Positions 32,755 through 43,235 of a stretch of DNA of 64,000 nt are shown here, in pieces. Source of the stretch: an uncultured Pseudophaeobacter sp. (lineage in GTDB: Bacteria; Pseudomonadota; Alphaproteobacteria; Rhodobacterales; Rhodobacteraceae). The stretch lies in contig CAJQNB010000002.1 in assembly GCA_905479575.1 (NCBI GenBank), positions 52,590 through 116,589 of the forward strand, in the 5' to 3' direction. The first letter of the stretch is position 1, and every line of letters begins with the position of its first letter. Made by a program: the position numbers and the translations under genes. The notes beneath the pieces are model-generated. The model was not told the DNA's origin. It made no database searches and saw only the letters and a program-made list of their open reading frames with translations.

Positions 32755-34535
32755 TCCGCAAACCGCTGCGCCCGCTGGCACGGATCCTGGACGCGCGCTC
32801 CAAGGGGGAAAACCCCGATGCGATTGAGAAAGAGAATATTCGACAGCGTCACGACGACATGCAGGTTAAATCGCGGCAACGCGCTGAGGGCCGTCTGCTG
32901 GTGCTGGGGGTGTTTTTTCTCTGTGCTTATGCGGCTGTAGCGGGGCGTATGGGAGTCATGGCGACCTCTGAGCCGCGCGAACCCGTTGCCAGTATCGCTG
33001 GCAGTTCCATTGCCATGCAGCGCGCCGATATCGTTGACCGGCAGGGGCGCATTCTAGCGACCAATTTTGAAACCCATTCGCTGTATGTGCAGACACAGCA
33101 ACTGATTGATCCGCAAAACGCTGTGGACCGTCTGGTTGAGATCTTCCCGGACCTGGACCATGCGGAGCTGTTGGCAAAGTTCACGGGCGCCCGCAAGTTC
33201 CTTTGGATCAAAAAGAAAATCAGCCCCGAGCAAAAGCAGGCGGTGCATGATATTGGTGACCCCGGGCTGTTGTTTGGCCCCCGCGAAATGCGCCTTTATC
33301 CCAATGGATCCGTTGCCGCCCATGTTCTGGGCGGAGCAAGCTTTGGCAAAGAGGGCGTCAGCGCCGCCGAAGTGATCGGGGTTGCAGGGGTGGAAAAGCA
33401 GTTCGACGACTACCTGCGCGACCCTGCCAATGGCAGCAAACCGCTGGCCCTGTCGCTGGACCTCACCGTGCAGGCCGCAGCTGAGCGGGTGCTGGATGGC
33501 GGCATGAAGCTGATGAATGCCAAAGGCGCCACCTCAATCCTGATGGATGTGCATACCGGCGAGGTGATCTCGGTTGTGTCGCTGCCGGACTTTGACCCCA
33601 ATGAACGTCCCGCGGCACCGACCTCTGGCTTTGACCCCTCGGTCAGCCCGCTGTTCAACCGCGCGGTGCAGGGCGTTTACGAGCTGGGCTCGACCTTCAA
33701 GATTTTCACCGCCGCCCAGGCGATGGACCTGGGGCTGGTGACGCCGGATACCATCATCGACACCCGTGGTCCGCTGCGGTGGGGGAAGTTCTCGATCAAG
33801 GATTACCGCAACTACGGCAACGAGATGTCGGTGACCAAGATCATCGTGAAGTCCTCCAATATCGGCACCGCCCGGTTGGCACAGCAAATCGGCGCTGAGC
33901 GTCAGCGGGATTTCCTGGGCGAGCTTGGGATGCTGGAAGAAACCCCGTTTGAGATCGTCGAGGCGCAGGGCGGCAAGCCGTTGTTGCCTGCAAACTGGTC
34001 AGAGCTGTCGGCGATGACCATCTCCTATGGGCATGGGATTTCTACCACGCCGATGCATTTGGCGGCAGGCTATGCGGCGGTTGCTAACGGTGGCCGCTAT
34101 GTCAGCCCGACCATTTTGAAACAGGATGGCCCGCAGTTGGGGCGCCGTATAATGTCGGAACACTCCGCCGAGGCGGCCCGGAGCATGCTGCGCCATGTGG
34201 TGACCGAAGGCACCGCCAGTTTTGCTCGGGTGCCAGGCTATCAGGTCGGCGGCAAGACCGGCACCGCCGACAAGCCCAGGCCGCTTGGCGGCTATTATGA
34301 GGACAAGGTGATCGCCACCTTTGCTTCGATCTTTCCGGCCCATGATCCCAAATATGTGCTGGTGGTAACGCTGGATGAACCCTCGGTCAGTGCCCATGGG
34401 GAAGAACGCCGCACCGCAGGCTGGACAGCGGTTCCGGTGGCCGCCGAAATGATCGGACGTCTGGCGCCGCTTTTGGGGCTCAGACCACAAGTTGAACCCG
34501 CTGAGGTGACTGGTATAACCCTCACCTCAAACTGA
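32751..34535 (+). CDS. ftsI: Septal peptidoglycan transpeptidase FtsI (PBP3)
   Basis: The 594-residue class B penicillin-binding protein has a short cytoplasmic tail, a membrane anchor (LLVLGVFFLCAYAAVAGRMGV), a dimerisation domain starting with RADIVDRQGRILATN, and the transpeptidase domain with STFK (catalytic Ser314), SSN and KTGTAD motifs. It crosslinks septal peptidoglycan with FtsW as partner glycosyltransferase. It is coupled to ftsL (overlap) and followed by murE after 44 bases. Confidence 0.98.
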   Translation: MIRKPLRPLARILDARSKGENPDAIEKENIRQRHDDMQVKSRQRAEGRLLVLGVFFLCAYAAVAGRMGVMATSEPREPVASIAGSSIAMQRADIVDRQGRILATNFETHSLYVQTQQLIDPQNAVDRLVEIFPDLDHAELLAKFTGARKFLWIKKKISPEQKQAVHDIGDPGLLFGPREMRLYPNGSVAAHVLGGASFGKEGVSAAEVIGVAGVEKQFDDYLRDPANGSKPLALSLDLTVQAAAERVLDGGMKLMNAKGATSILMDVHTGEVISVVSLPDFDPNERPAAPTSGFDPSVSPLFNRAVQGVYELGSTFKIFTAAQAMDLGLVTPDTIIDTRGPLRWGKFSIKDYRNYGNEMSVTKIIVKSSNIGTARLAQQIGAERQRDFLGELGMLEETPFEIVEAQGGKPLLPANWSELSAMTISYGHGISTTPMHLAAGYAAVANGGRYVSPTILKQDGPQLGRRIMSEHSAEAARSMLRHVVTEGTASFARVPGYQVGGKTGTADKPRPLGGYYEDKVIATFASIFPAHDPKYVLVVTLDEPSVSAHGEERRTAGWTAVPVAAEMIGRLAPLLGLRPQVEPAEVTGITLTSN

Positions 34536-34579
34536 TCCCGGCGAGTTATGCCGGGCCAAATACCTGGTGAGGGCCGCAG

Positions 34580-36079
34580 ATGCGCAGCAACCCCGACGAT
34601 ACTTCCGATCTCCGCCCTCTGAGCGAGCTGGGTCTCACCGCCCGTGGCGGCGCGGATCCTCTGATTTCCGGGCTCTCGGTGGACAGCCGTGGGGTTTCTG
34701 AGGGAACGCTCTTTGCCGCCCTGCCGGGCAGTCTGGTTCATGGTGCCAAATTCATCCCGGCGGCGCTGGAGCAGGGGGCGGTTGCCATCCTGACCGATGC
34801 CGCAGGCGCCAAGATCGCCGCAAAACCTCTGGAGCAGAGCCATGCGGCTCTGGTGATCGCCGAAGATCCGCGCCAGGCGCTGGCCTATGCCTCGGCGCTT
34901 TGGTTTGGCGCTCAGCCGCAGACGATGGTTGCGGTGACCGGCACCAATGGCAAAACCTCGGTGGCGACCTTTGTGCGCCAGATCTGGTGCGCTCTGGGCC
35001 ATGCGGCGGTCAACCTGGGCACCACCGGGATCGAGGGCGCCTGGAGCCACCCATTGGCCCATACCACCCCCGAACCCATCACCCTGCACCGCGCCCTGGC
35101 CAAGGCGGCGGAGGCGGGTGTCACCCATGCGGCGATGGAGGCGTCGTCCCATGGGTTGGACCAGTGTCGCCTTGACGGTGTCCAGTTGGCGGCGGCGGGC
35201 TTTACCAATTTCACCCAGGATCATCTGGATTACCATGAGACATTCGAGGCCTATTTTGCCGCCAAGGCGGGCTTGTTCCGCCGGGTTCTGCCCGAAGATG
35301 GTGTGGCGGTGATCAACATGAATGATCCGCGTGGCGCCGAGATGCGCGCGGTGGCCGCCGCGCGCGGCCAGGAGGTGATCAGCATTGGCCGGGGGTTGGG
35401 TGATATCAGCCTCACCGGGCAGCGGTTTGATGACACCGGGCAGGATCTGCGGTTCAACTGGCATGACCGCCCGTTTCAGGTACGGCTGAACCTGATCGGT
35501 GGCTTTCAGGCGGAAAACGTGCTTTTGGCCTGCGGACTGGTGATTGCGGGTGGTGAAGACCCGGCCGCAGTGTTTAACACCCTGCCGCAGCTGACCACGG
35601 TGCGCGGCCGCATGCAGCATGCGGCAACCCGCGACAATGGTGCCTCTGTGTTTGTCGACTACGCCCATACGCCGGATGCGGTGGCCACCGCGATCAAGGC
35701 CCTGCGCCCGCATGTGCTGGGGCGGCTGATTGCCATCATCGGTGCCGGCGGCGATCGCGATGCCACGAAACGCCCGCTGATGGGGCAGGCCGGGCAGGAC
35801 AATGCCGATGTTGTCATCTTGACCGATGATAACCCACGCAGCGAAGATCCGGCTGTCATTCGCGCTGCAGTAAAGGGCGGTGCACCAGATGCGCTGGAGG
35901 TCGGCGACCGGGCCGAAGCGATCCTGCGCGGTGTCGATATGCTGGGCACCGGCGATGTGCTGCTGATCTGTGGCAAGGGCCATGAGAGCGGCCAGGTGGT
36001 TGGCAGTGATGTCCTGCCCTTTGATGATGTGGAGCAGGCCAGCATGGCTGTTTCCGTTTTGGATGGAAAAGCAATATGA
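34580..36079 (+). CDS. murE: UDP-MurNAc-tripeptide synthetase (meso-DAP adding)
   Basis: The 499-residue Mur ligase has VTGTNGKTSVATF (ATP loop), TTPEPITLHRALA (substrate), HLDYHETFEAYFAAK (carbamylated lysine region) and DDNPRSEDP, the signature that selects meso-diaminopimelate. It adds mDAP to UDP-MurNAc-L-Ala-D-Glu in the cytoplasm. The stop overlaps murF (ATGA at 36076-36079). Confidence 0.98.
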   Translation: MRSNPDDTSDLRPLSELGLTARGGADPLISGLSVDSRGVSEGTLFAALPGSLVHGAKFIPAALEQGAVAILTDAAGAKIAAKPLEQSHAALVIAEDPRQALAYASALWFGAQPQTMVAVTGTNGKTSVATFVRQIWCALGHAAVNLGTTGIEGAWSHPLAHTTPEPITLHRALAKAAEAGVTHAAMEASSHGLDQCRLDGVQLAAAGFTNFTQDHLDYHETFEAYFAAKAGLFRRVLPEDGVAVINMNDPRGAEMRAVAAARGQEVISIGRGLGDISLTGQRFDDTGQDLRFNWHDRPFQVRLNLIGGFQAENVLLACGLVIAGGEDPAAVFNTLPQLTTVRGRMQHAATRDNGASVFVDYAHTPDAVATAIKALRPHVLGRLIAIIGAGGDRDATKRPLMGQAGQDNADVVILTDDNPRSEDPAVIRAAVKGGAPDALEVGDRAEAILRGVDMLGTGDVLLICGKGHESGQVVGSDVLPFDDVEQASMAVSVLDGKAI

Positions 36080-37518
36080 GCGCGCTTTGGACAGCGGCAG
36101 AGGCCGCAACCGCAACCGGCGGTGAGGCCACAGGTGGCAGGACTGGTGGCAGCGCAGGAGACTGGCAGGTCTCGGGCCTGTCGATTGACACCCGCACCTT
36201 GCGGCCGGGCGATTTGTTTGTGGCCTTGAAGGCGGCGCGTGACGGCCATGATTTTGTGGCTCAGGCGCTGGAAAAAGGCGCCGGGGCTGCGCTGGTCAGC
36301 CATCGCCCAGAAGGGATCGCGGCAGACGCGCCCCTGCTGATTGTCGAGGATGTGCAGGCGGCGTTGGAAGCCCTGGGGCAGGCGGCGCGGGCGCGCACCC
36401 GGGCCAAGGTGATTGCCGTCACCGGTTCGGTTGGCAAAACCTCGACCAAGGAAATGTTGGCCTGCATGTTGGCCGATCAGGGCCGCACCCATGCGGCTGT
36501 GGCCAGTTACAACAACCATTGGGGGGTGCCGCTGACCCTGGCGCGGATGCCGCGCGACACTGAATTTGCAGTGATCGAGATTGGCATGAACCACCCGGGC
36601 GAGATCGCACCCCTGGCCCTGCAGGCGCGCCCCCATGTGGCCATGGTGACCACAGTGGCAGCGGTGCATCTGGAAGCCTTTGACGATGTGGCGGCGATCG
36701 CCCGTGAAAAAGCCGCCATCATGCAGGGGCTGGAGCCCGGCGGTGTGGCGGTACTGAACGCCGATATCGACGAGGCGCAGGTTTTGGCGCAGGAGGCACA
36801 AAGGCTGGGCATCTCACAGCTGTGGTTTGGCGCGGCCGCAACAGACTACAGGGTACTGACCACTCATATCCGCGGTGAGGACACAGTTGCCGAGGTGCAA
36901 TGTGGGGCGCAGGCTTTGAGCCTCACCATCCAGTCTCTGGGCGCGCATTTTGCGATGAACGCCCTGGGCGCGCTGGCCTGTGTTGCGGCGGTGGGCGCGG
37001 ATGTGCGCCGGGCAGCGCAGGTTCTGGCCCTGTGGTCGCCGGTTCAGGGGCGTGGCGCCCGGGTCGAGGTTGAGATGGGTGGCGGCAAGCTGCTGATCCT
37101 GGATGACAGCTATAACGCCAACCCCACTTCGATGGCGGCGGCTCTGGCGGTGCTGGCGGCGACGCCAAAGCTGGCAGCGCAGGGGGGTGGTGCCGCGCCT
37201 GCCGGGCGCAAGATTGCCTATCTTGGCGATATGGGCGAGCTGGGCCCGCAGGAGGCCGCGCTGCATGCCGGTCTTGCCGATCTGGCGGCGCTGGAGGCGC
37301 TGGACAGCATCCATTGCATCGGTCCGCTGATGGCCCATCTGCACGCAGCCTTACCTCTGGAAAAGCGCGGCAACCACTACGCAACCGCAGCGGATGTGCT
37401 GCCTGATTTGCCTGCACAGCTGCGCTGTGGCGATATTGTGCTGGCTAAGGGATCTTTAAGCGCCGGGCTCTCCAAGGTCGTTGACGGCATCCGGGAATTG
37501 GGTCATGGCAAGCGCTAA
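36076..37518 (+). CDS. murF: UDP-MurNAc-pentapeptide synthetase (D-Ala-D-Ala adding)
   Basis: The 480-residue ligase has SGLSIDTRTLRPGDLF (N-terminal UDP-binding), VTGSVGKTSTKEM (P-loop), YNNHWGVPLTLARMP, IGMNHPGEI and LDDSYNANPTSM. It attaches D-Ala-D-Ala from Ddl (encoded at 48919). The N-terminal region carries a short GGEATGGRTGGSAG insertion that looks like a flexible linker. It overlaps murE. Confidence 0.98.
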   Translation: MSALWTAAEAATATGGEATGGRTGGSAGDWQVSGLSIDTRTLRPGDLFVALKAARDGHDFVAQALEKGAGAALVSHRPEGIAADAPLLIVEDVQAALEALGQAARARTRAKVIAVTGSVGKTSTKEMLACMLADQGRTHAAVASYNNHWGVPLTLARMPRDTEFAVIEIGMNHPGEIAPLALQARPHVAMVTTVAAVHLEAFDDVAAIAREKAAIMQGLEPGGVAVLNADIDEAQVLAQEAQRLGISQLWFGAAATDYRVLTTHIRGEDTVAEVQCGAQALSLTIQSLGAHFAMNALGALACVAAVGADVRRAAQVLALWSPVQGRGARVEVEMGGGKLLILDDSYNANPTSMAAALAVLAATPKLAAQGGGAAPAGRKIAYLGDMGELGPQEAALHAGLADLAALEALDSIHCIGPLMAHLHAALPLEKRGNHYATAADVLPDLPAQLRCGDIVLAKGSLSAGLSKVVDGIRELGHGKR

Positions 37519-37555
37519 TCTTGAAACTTAACCTAAAGGCGAGGATCAATCCGAG

Positions 37556-38638
37556 ATGCTCTATTGGCTGACAGCCCTGTCGGATGGCGGCGATTTCTTC
37601 AACCTGTTCCGCTATATCACCTTCCGGGCAGGGGGCGCGTTTATGACGGCGCTTCTGTTTGGCTTTTTGTTTGGCAAACCGCTGATCAATGTGCTCCGCC
37701 GTAGACAAGGCAAAGGACAGCCGATCCGCGATGACGGGCCAGAGGGGCATTTCACCAAGGCGGGCACGCCAACAATGGGCGGGTTGCTTATTGTCGGGGC
37801 GCTGTTGACTGCGACTTTGATCTGGGCGCGGCTGGACAATCCCTTTGTCTGGCTGGTGCTGTTTGTCACCCTGTCGTTTGCGCTGATCGGTTTTGCCGAT
37901 GACTACGCCAAGGTGTCCAAGCAGAACACTGCCGGAGTGTCGGGCAAGGTGCGGCTGCTATTGGGGATCATCATTGCGGTGATTGCGGCGCTCTGCGCCC
38001 GGGCCTATCACCCTGAGGCGCTGCAGAACCAGCTGGCGCTGCCGGTGTTCAAGGACACGCTGATCAACCTTGGTTATTTCTATGTGCCCTTTGTGATTTG
38101 CGTCATCGTCGGCTCTGCCAATGCGGTGAACCTGACCGATGGGCTGGATGGTCTGGCGATCATGCCGGTGATGATCGCCGGGGGCACCCTGGGGGTGATT
38201 GCCTATGCGGTTGGCCGGGTCGATTTCACCGAATATCTGGATGTGCACTATGTACCGGGAACCGGCGAGATCCTGATCTTTGCCGCCGCGCTGTTTGGTG
38301 GGGGCTTGGGCTTTTTGTGGTACAATGCGCCCCCGGCTGCGGTCTTTATGGGCGACACCGGTTCGCTTGCGCTTGGGGGGGCCTTGGGGGCTATCGCGGT
38401 GGTCACCAAACATGAGCTGGTCTGGGCCATCGTTGGTGGGTTGTTTGTGTTGGAGGCCCTGTCGGTGATCATTCAGGTGCTTTATTTCAAGCGCACCGGT
38501 CGGCGGGTGTTTTTGATGGCGCCGATCCACCACCACTATGAGAAAAAGGGCTGGGCTGAACCCACCATTGTGATCCGGTTCTGGATCATTGCCTTGATCC
38601 TGGCGATGATTGGTCTGGCCACCTTGAAAGTGCGCTAA
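37556..38638 (+). CDS. mraY: Phospho-MurNAc-pentapeptide translocase MraY
   Basis: The 360-residue protein has ten membrane segments and the MraY motifs [60 protein letters not shown] and [12 protein letters not shown]. It makes lipid I in the inner membrane. It follows murF after 37 bases. A terminator-like hairpin and mosaic element B follow it, so the operon may be punctuated here. Confidence 0.98.
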   Translation: MLYWLTALSDGGDFFNLFRYITFRAGGAFMTALLFGFLFGKPLINVLRRRQGKGQPIRDDGPEGHFTKAGTPTMGGLLIVGALLTATLIWARLDNPFVWLVLFVTLSFALIGFADDYAKVSKQNTAGVSGKVRLLLGIIIAVIAALCARAYHPEALQNQLALPVFKDTLINLGYFYVPFVICVIVGSANAVNLTDGLDGLAIMPVMIAGGTLGVIAYAVGRVDFTEYLDVHYVPGTGEILIFAAALFGGGLGFLWYNAPPAAVFMGDTGSLALGGALGAIAVVTKHELVWAIVGGLFVLEALSVIIQVLYFKRTGRRVFLMAPIHHHYEKKGWAEPTIVIRFWIIALILAMIGLATLKVR

Positions 38639-38682
38639 TCATTCTGGCCGCTCCAGCCTGTGTCGCAGAAATCAATACAAAG

Positions 38683-38706
38683 AAGGTGGCCTCGGCCGCC
38701 TTTTTT
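38683..38706 (+). terminator. Candidate terminator after mraY
   Basis: GGTGGC pairs with GCCGCC (one G-T pair) around CTCG, followed by TTTTTT. It sits 45 bases after the mraY stop, inside the otherwise co-directional dcw cluster. Confidence 0.6.
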
Positions 38707-38751
38707 GTTGCCCCTATTTGTTGTTCTTTATTCTTACGAAAAAGGGGGGGG

Positions 38752-38822
38752 GCTCCCGCCAATTTAGAGAGGCTTTGCCTCTCTGCCAATTGTTGGGGGT
38801 GGCAGAGCCCTGCGGGCTCTGC
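38752..38822 (+). repeat. Intergenic mosaic hairpin element, copy B
   Basis: The element starts GCTCCCGCC (38752), then hairpin 1 (AGAGAGGC-TTT-GCCTCTCT, 38766-38784), the TTGGGGGTGG linker and hairpin 2 (GCAGAGCCC-TGC-GGGCTCTGC, 38802-38822). The block order matches copies A and C. It lies in the mraY-murD gap. Confidence 0.7.
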
Positions 38823-38937
38823 GGTTGCGCCTGTGGATTGGCCTGTGGGGATGCCTGAAGGGATCCTGTGAGCCCTTGCAAGTGGGGCAGCTGCGGTGCA
38901 CTGTGCGGCGAAAATTTGATCAAGTGTGAGGTAGGCG

Positions 38938-40335
38938 ATGATCCCGGTTCAAGGGTTTGAAGGCGCGAGGGTTGCCGTTTTGGGGCTGGGACGGTCTGGC
39001 CTGGCCACGGCGCGGGCGCTGCTGGCAGGCGGCGCCACCCCGGTGTGTTGGGATGATCAGCAACAGGCGCGGGACCGGGCCGAGGCTGAGGGGTTTGAGC
39101 TGCGGGACCTGCACCGGCAGGGCGCCTTTGATGATATCGCCACTCTGGTGACCTCGCCGGGGATCCCGCATCTTTATCCGCAGCCAAACCCGGTGATCCG
39201 CGCCGCGCTACAGGCGGGGGTGCCGGTGGACAATGACATCGGGCTGTTTTTTGCGTCATTGCCCACCCAGGGCTGGGACATGCTGGACCAGCCGCCCAAG
39301 GTGGTGGCCATCACTGGGTCCAACGGTAAATCCACCACGGTGGCGCTGCTGCATCATATCCTGGAAAGCGTTGGCCGTGACAGTCAGATGGCAGGCAATA
39401 TCGGCCGTGGCGTTCTGGATATCGACCCGCCCGGAGAGGCCGGTGTTGTGGTGCTGGAACTGTCCAGCTACCAGACCGAATTGGCCCGCGCCCTGACCCC
39501 GGATGTGGCCATCCTGACCAATCTGTCGCCGGACCATCTGGACCGCCATGCCGGACTGGGGGGGTATTTTGCCGCCAAACGTAGGCTGTTTGCCGAAGGT
39601 GGGCCGGACCGGGCCATCATTGGCATTGATGAGGACGAAGGCCTGTTTCTGGCGGGGCAGATGTCACAGGCTTCCAGCGATGACCGGGTGATCCGGGTGG
39701 CCACGGGGCGCAAGTTGAGCGGGCCGGGCTGGCAGGTCTTTGCCCGCAAAGGATTCCTTAGCGAGATGCGCAAGGGGCGGCAGGTGGGCGCGATTGATCT
39801 GCGCCAGATGATGGGCTTGCCCGGAGCGCACAACCATCAGAATGCCTGCGCTGCCTATGCTGCGGCGCGGGTCCTGGGGCTGGCGCCGCGGGTGATTGAA
39901 GCGGCCCTGGCCACCTATCCCGGATTGCCGCACCGCAGCCAGACCGTGGCCGAGGTGGCGGGGGTGCGCTATGTCAATGACAGCAAGGCCACCAATCTGG
40001 ACAGTGCCGCCAAAGCATTGAGCGCCTTTAAGAATATCCGCTGGATCTGCGGTGGATTGGAAAAAGAGGGCGGCCTGGGCGCGCTTAGCGGTCAGACTGG
40101 ATCGGTGCGCAAAGCCTATGTGATTGGCCGCGAGGCTGCGGGCTTTGCCATGCAGCTAGATCTGGAGGCGGAGGTCTGCACCACAATGGAGCGGGCGGTC
40201 GCCTGCGCGGTGGCTGAGGCAGAGCCCGGCGATGTGGTGCTATTGGCGCCTGCGGCGGCGAGTTTTGATCAATATGACAATTTCGAACAGCGCGGCGATG
40301 ATTTCATTTCTGAAGTCCACAAGCAATTGGGCTGA
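38938..40335 (+). CDS. murD: UDP-MurNAc-L-alanine:D-glutamate ligase
   Basis: The 465-residue ligase has an N-terminal Rossmann domain ([19 protein letters not shown]), [27 protein letters not shown] (P-loop), [19 protein letters not shown] and [16 protein letters not shown]. It adds D-Glu to UDP-MurNAc-L-Ala. Unlike the other dcw genes it has a 299-base upstream gap with a terminator and mosaic element B, so it probably has its own promoter. Confidence 0.98.
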   Translation: MIPVQGFEGARVAVLGLGRSGLATARALLAGGATPVCWDDQQQARDRAEAEGFELRDLHRQGAFDDIATLVTSPGIPHLYPQPNPVIRAALQAGVPVDNDIGLFFASLPTQGWDMLDQPPKVVAITGSNGKSTTVALLHHILESVGRDSQMAGNIGRGVLDIDPPGEAGVVVLELSSYQTELARALTPDVAILTNLSPDHLDRHAGLGGYFAAKRRLFAEGGPDRAIIGIDEDEGLFLAGQMSQASSDDRVIRVATGRKLSGPGWQVFARKGFLSEMRKGRQVGAIDLRQMMGLPGAHNHQNACAAYAAARVLGLAPRVIEAALATYPGLPHRSQTVAEVAGVRYVNDSKATNLDSAAKALSAFKNIRWICGGLEKEGGLGALSGQTGSVRKAYVIGREAAGFAMQLDLEAEVCTTMERAVACAVAEAEPGDVVLLAPAAASFDQYDNFEQRGDDFISEVHKQLG

Positions 40336-40575
40336 TTTTTTGGCAAGGTTTTGGTTGGGGGGCTCGGGTTCACCAAAACGGAAAACCCGTTTCGGGACCA
40401 CCCCCGCCTAAGCCCTTGCTGACAGGATCCGCGTCCGGTTCAAGAGAAATAACCGCATCCCCGCTGGGAGCGGGGCCCCGCGGCGATTTATCCTGAGCCT
40501 GCCGCTCTTCTCCTGTCTGCTCAGGGTCAGGCGAGGGTGGCTCCGAAACGGAAATTCCGCAATGGCGGGGGACGG

Positions 40576-41790
40576 TCAGGCGCCAGTTGCGCTACCGGCG
40601 GCATTTCCGGCGGCGATGGCTTGGCCTGCGGCATGGCCCGAAGCCCAGGCCCATTGGAAGTTATAGCCGCCCAACCACCCAGTGACATCGACGGCCTCGC
40701 CAATGGCAAAGAGACCGGGCTGGGATTTGGCCTGCATGGTTTTGGACGACAGCGCATCGGTGTCGATGCCGCCCAGGGTGACCTCGGCGGTGCGGTAGCC
40801 TTCAGAACCACCGGGGGTGAGCTGCCAGCTCTGCAATGTATCGCAGAGCGCCTGTAGTGCCGCGTCTGACTGATCCGCCAACCGGCCGGTGATGGCGAAT
40901 TCGGCGGTGAGGAAATCCACCAGACGTCCCGGAAGATGGCGGGCGATTTCAGTGGTGAGGGCGCGGCGACCCTGGGCCTGGCGCTGATCGCGCAACAGGG
41001 TGAACAGATCGGTCTGTGGGATCAGGTTGACGGTGATCGCTTCGCCCTCATGCCAATAGGAGGAGAGTTGCAGCACCGCAGGGCCGGAGAGGCCACGATG
41101 GGTAAACAACAGGGCTTCGTCAAAGTTGGCGCGGTTGTTGGACAGGCGCGCGGGCAGGGCGGTGCCAGCCAGCGCGGTGAACCGCCCCTCGGGAAAGGTG
41201 AAGGGAACCAGGCCCGGGCGGGTGTCAATCAGCGGCAGGTCAAATTGGCGGGCGATGTCATAGGCGAGGCCGGTGGCGCCCATCTTGGGGATGCTTTTGC
41301 CGCCGGTGGCCAGCACCAGATTGGCGCAGCTCACCCGTTGCGGGCTGCCATCGCGCAGCAGTGTCAGCTGGTACTGCTCACCCTCATAACGCACATTTTC
41401 AACCGAGGTCTTGAGCCAGAGTTGCGCCCCCGCCTGTGTTAGCTCCTCCACCAGCATGGCGACGATCTGTTTGGCGGAGCCATCGCAAAACAACTGGCCC
41501 AGGGTCTTTTCATGCCAGGAGATGCCGTGCCGGTCGACCAGCGAGATAAAATCCCATTGGCTGTAGCGGGCTAGGGCGGATTTGCAGAAATGCGGGTTCT
41601 GCGACAGGTAGTTTTCCGGGGTGACGTCCAGATTGGTGAAATTGCTGCGCCCGCCGCCTGAAATGCGGATCTTTTCACCCGGAGATTTAGCGTGGTCCAC
41701 CACCAGGCAGTCGCCGCCTGCATGGGCAGCACACATCATGCCGGCGGCGCCAGCGCCGAGAATCACGGTGTTTACAAACATTCTGCGCAT
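40576..41790 (-). CDS. NAD(P)/FAD-dependent oxidoreductase, HI0933/BaiN family
   Basis: The 404-residue flavoprotein starts with the dinucleotide motif VILGAGAAGMMCAAHAG, has KIRISGGGRSNFTN, LVLATGGKSIPKMGATG and the C-terminal FAIGEAVDVTGWLGGYNFQWAWASGHAAG. These are hallmarks of the HI0933 (YhiN) flavoprotein family, whose substrate is mostly unknown. It is the only antisense gene inside the dcw cluster, between murD and ftsW. The ATG at 41781 is an equally possible start. Confidence 0.92.
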   Translation of the reverse strand: MRRMFVNTVILGAGAAGMMCAAHAGGDCLVVDHAKSPGEKIRISGGGRSNFTNLDVTPENYLSQNPHFCKSALARYSQWDFISLVDRHGISWHEKTLGQLFCDGSAKQIVAMLVEELTQAGAQLWLKTSVENVRYEGEQYQLTLLRDGSPQRVSCANLVLATGGKSIPKMGATGLAYDIARQFDLPLIDTRPGLVPFTFPEGRFTALAGTALPARLSNNRANFDEALLFTHRGLSGPAVLQLSSYWHEGEAITVNLIPQTDLFTLLRDQRQAQGRRALTTEIARHLPGRLVDFLTAEFAITGRLADQSDAALQALCDTLQSWQLTPGGSEGYRTAEVTLGGIDTDALSSKTMQAKSQPGLFAIGEAVDVTGWLGGYNFQWAWASGHAAGQAIAAGNAAGSATGA

Positions 41791-41996
41791 CCATCACGGA
41801 TGGGCCAGTGGCGCAAGGGGCGAGCCTCAGGGGGGCAGCTGAGCGCTGTGGCAGTGGGAAACGGGGCGGCGCACGGCGGCTGCAAAAACCTGCTGTTGCA
41901 TCATCAATGGGCTGGCTTGAAGCGCAGTTTGCGGTTACGCTGTCTGCAATGACCCCAAAATGGGGCTGATTTTGAGGCAAAACTGGCGGTAATCCC

Positions 41997-43166
41997 ATGA
42001 CTGAGATGGTCTATGGAGCGGTTCCTGTACCCACAGGTGAACCGATCCTTCCGAAATGGTGGCGGACGTTGGACAAATGGTCCATGTCCTGCATTCTGAC
42101 GCTCTTTGTGCTGGGATTGCTTTTAGGCTTGGCGGCCTCGGTTCCTTTGGCCGAGCGCAACGGGTTTGATAATTTCCACTATGTGCAGCGGCAGGCCATC
42201 TATGGCGTCACGGCGCTGATGGCGATGATCCTGACCTCGATGATGTCGCCGCAATTGGTGCGGCGTTTGGCTGTTGTTGGCTTTGCCTGTGCCTTTCTGG
42301 CCCTGGCATTGCTGCCCATTCTGGGGACAGACTTTGGCAAGGGGGCTGTGCGCTGGTATTCGCTGGGCTTTGCCTCGTTGCAGCCCTCTGAGTTTCTCAA
42401 ACCCGGTTTTGTTGTGGTTGCGGCCTGGATGATATCTTCCAGTCAGCAGATCAATGGACCACCCGGAACCCTGATCTCCTTTGGGATCTGTATGGCGGTG
42501 GTGATGATGCTGGTGCTGCAACCTGATTTTGGCCAGGCCTGTCTGATCCTGTTTGGCTGGGGGGTGATGTATTTTGTCGCCGGTGCCCCGATGCTGCTGT
42601 TGGTCGGAATGGCCTGTGTTGTGGTGTTGGGCGGAGTTTTTGCCTATTCTAGCTCCGAGCATTTTGCCCGCCGTATCGACGGGTTCCTGAACCCCGAAAT
42701 CGACCCCACCACCCAGATGGGCTATGCCACCAATGCGATCCGCGAAGGCGGGTTGTTTGGGGTTGGGGTTGGCGAGGGCCAGGTGAAATGGTCGCTGCCA
42801 GATGCCCATACGGATTTCATCGTGGCGGTCGCCGCCGAGGAATACGGCCTGATCCTGGTTTTGGTATTGATTGGTTTGTACGCCATGGTCGTGGTGCGGT
42901 CCCTGTTTCGACTGATGCGCGAGCGCGATACGTTCATTCGGCTGGCGGGTACTGGTCTGGTTTGCATGTTTGGGGTGCAGGCGATGATCAATATGGGGGT
43001 CGCTGTGCGCCTGCTTCCAGCCAAAGGTATGACGCTGCCCTTTGTCAGCTACGGCGGGTCTTCGCTGATTGCCGGCGGGATCGCGTTGGGGATGCTCTTG
43101 TCTTTTACCCGCGCAAGGCCGCAGGGTGAGATCGCCGATTTCCTGCGTGGCCGCGGGCGCGGCTGA
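41997..43166 (+). CDS. ftsW: Septal peptidoglycan glycosyltransferase FtsW
   Basis: The 389-residue SEDS protein has about ten membrane segments and the motifs GAVRWYSLGFASLQPSEFLK, MVVLQPDFGQ-like MLVLQPDFGQACLI, GFLNPEIDP, LPDAHTDFIVAVAAEEYGL and LPFVSYGGSSLI. It polymerises lipid II at the septum with FtsI. The first ATG at 41997 (MTEMVYG) or the second at 42006 may be used. It precedes murG by 69 bases. Confidence 0.97.
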   Translation: MTEMVYGAVPVPTGEPILPKWWRTLDKWSMSCILTLFVLGLLLGLAASVPLAERNGFDNFHYVQRQAIYGVTALMAMILTSMMSPQLVRRLAVVGFACAFLALALLPILGTDFGKGAVRWYSLGFASLQPSEFLKPGFVVVAAWMISSSQQINGPPGTLISFGICMAVVMMLVLQPDFGQACLILFGWGVMYFVAGAPMLLLVGMACVVVLGGVFAYSSSEHFARRIDGFLNPEIDPTTQMGYATNAIREGGLFGVGVGEGQVKWSLPDAHTDFIVAVAAEEYGLILVLVLIGLYAMVVVRSLFRLMRERDTFIRLAGTGLVCMFGVQAMINMGVAVRLLPAKGMTLPFVSYGGSSLIAGGIALGMLLSFTRARPQGEIADFLRGRGRG

Positions 43167-43235
43167 TCTCAGAGACCCAAAAGCACTGGCCCAGAAGCAT
43201 TATGGGCCAGGCTCAAGCAAAGAAGCGCGATTGAT

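Noticed and set aside
34295..36115. Open frame of 606 codons on the minus strand opposite the ftsI end and murE
   Set aside because: It spans two real genes in antisense and shows no recognisable motif.
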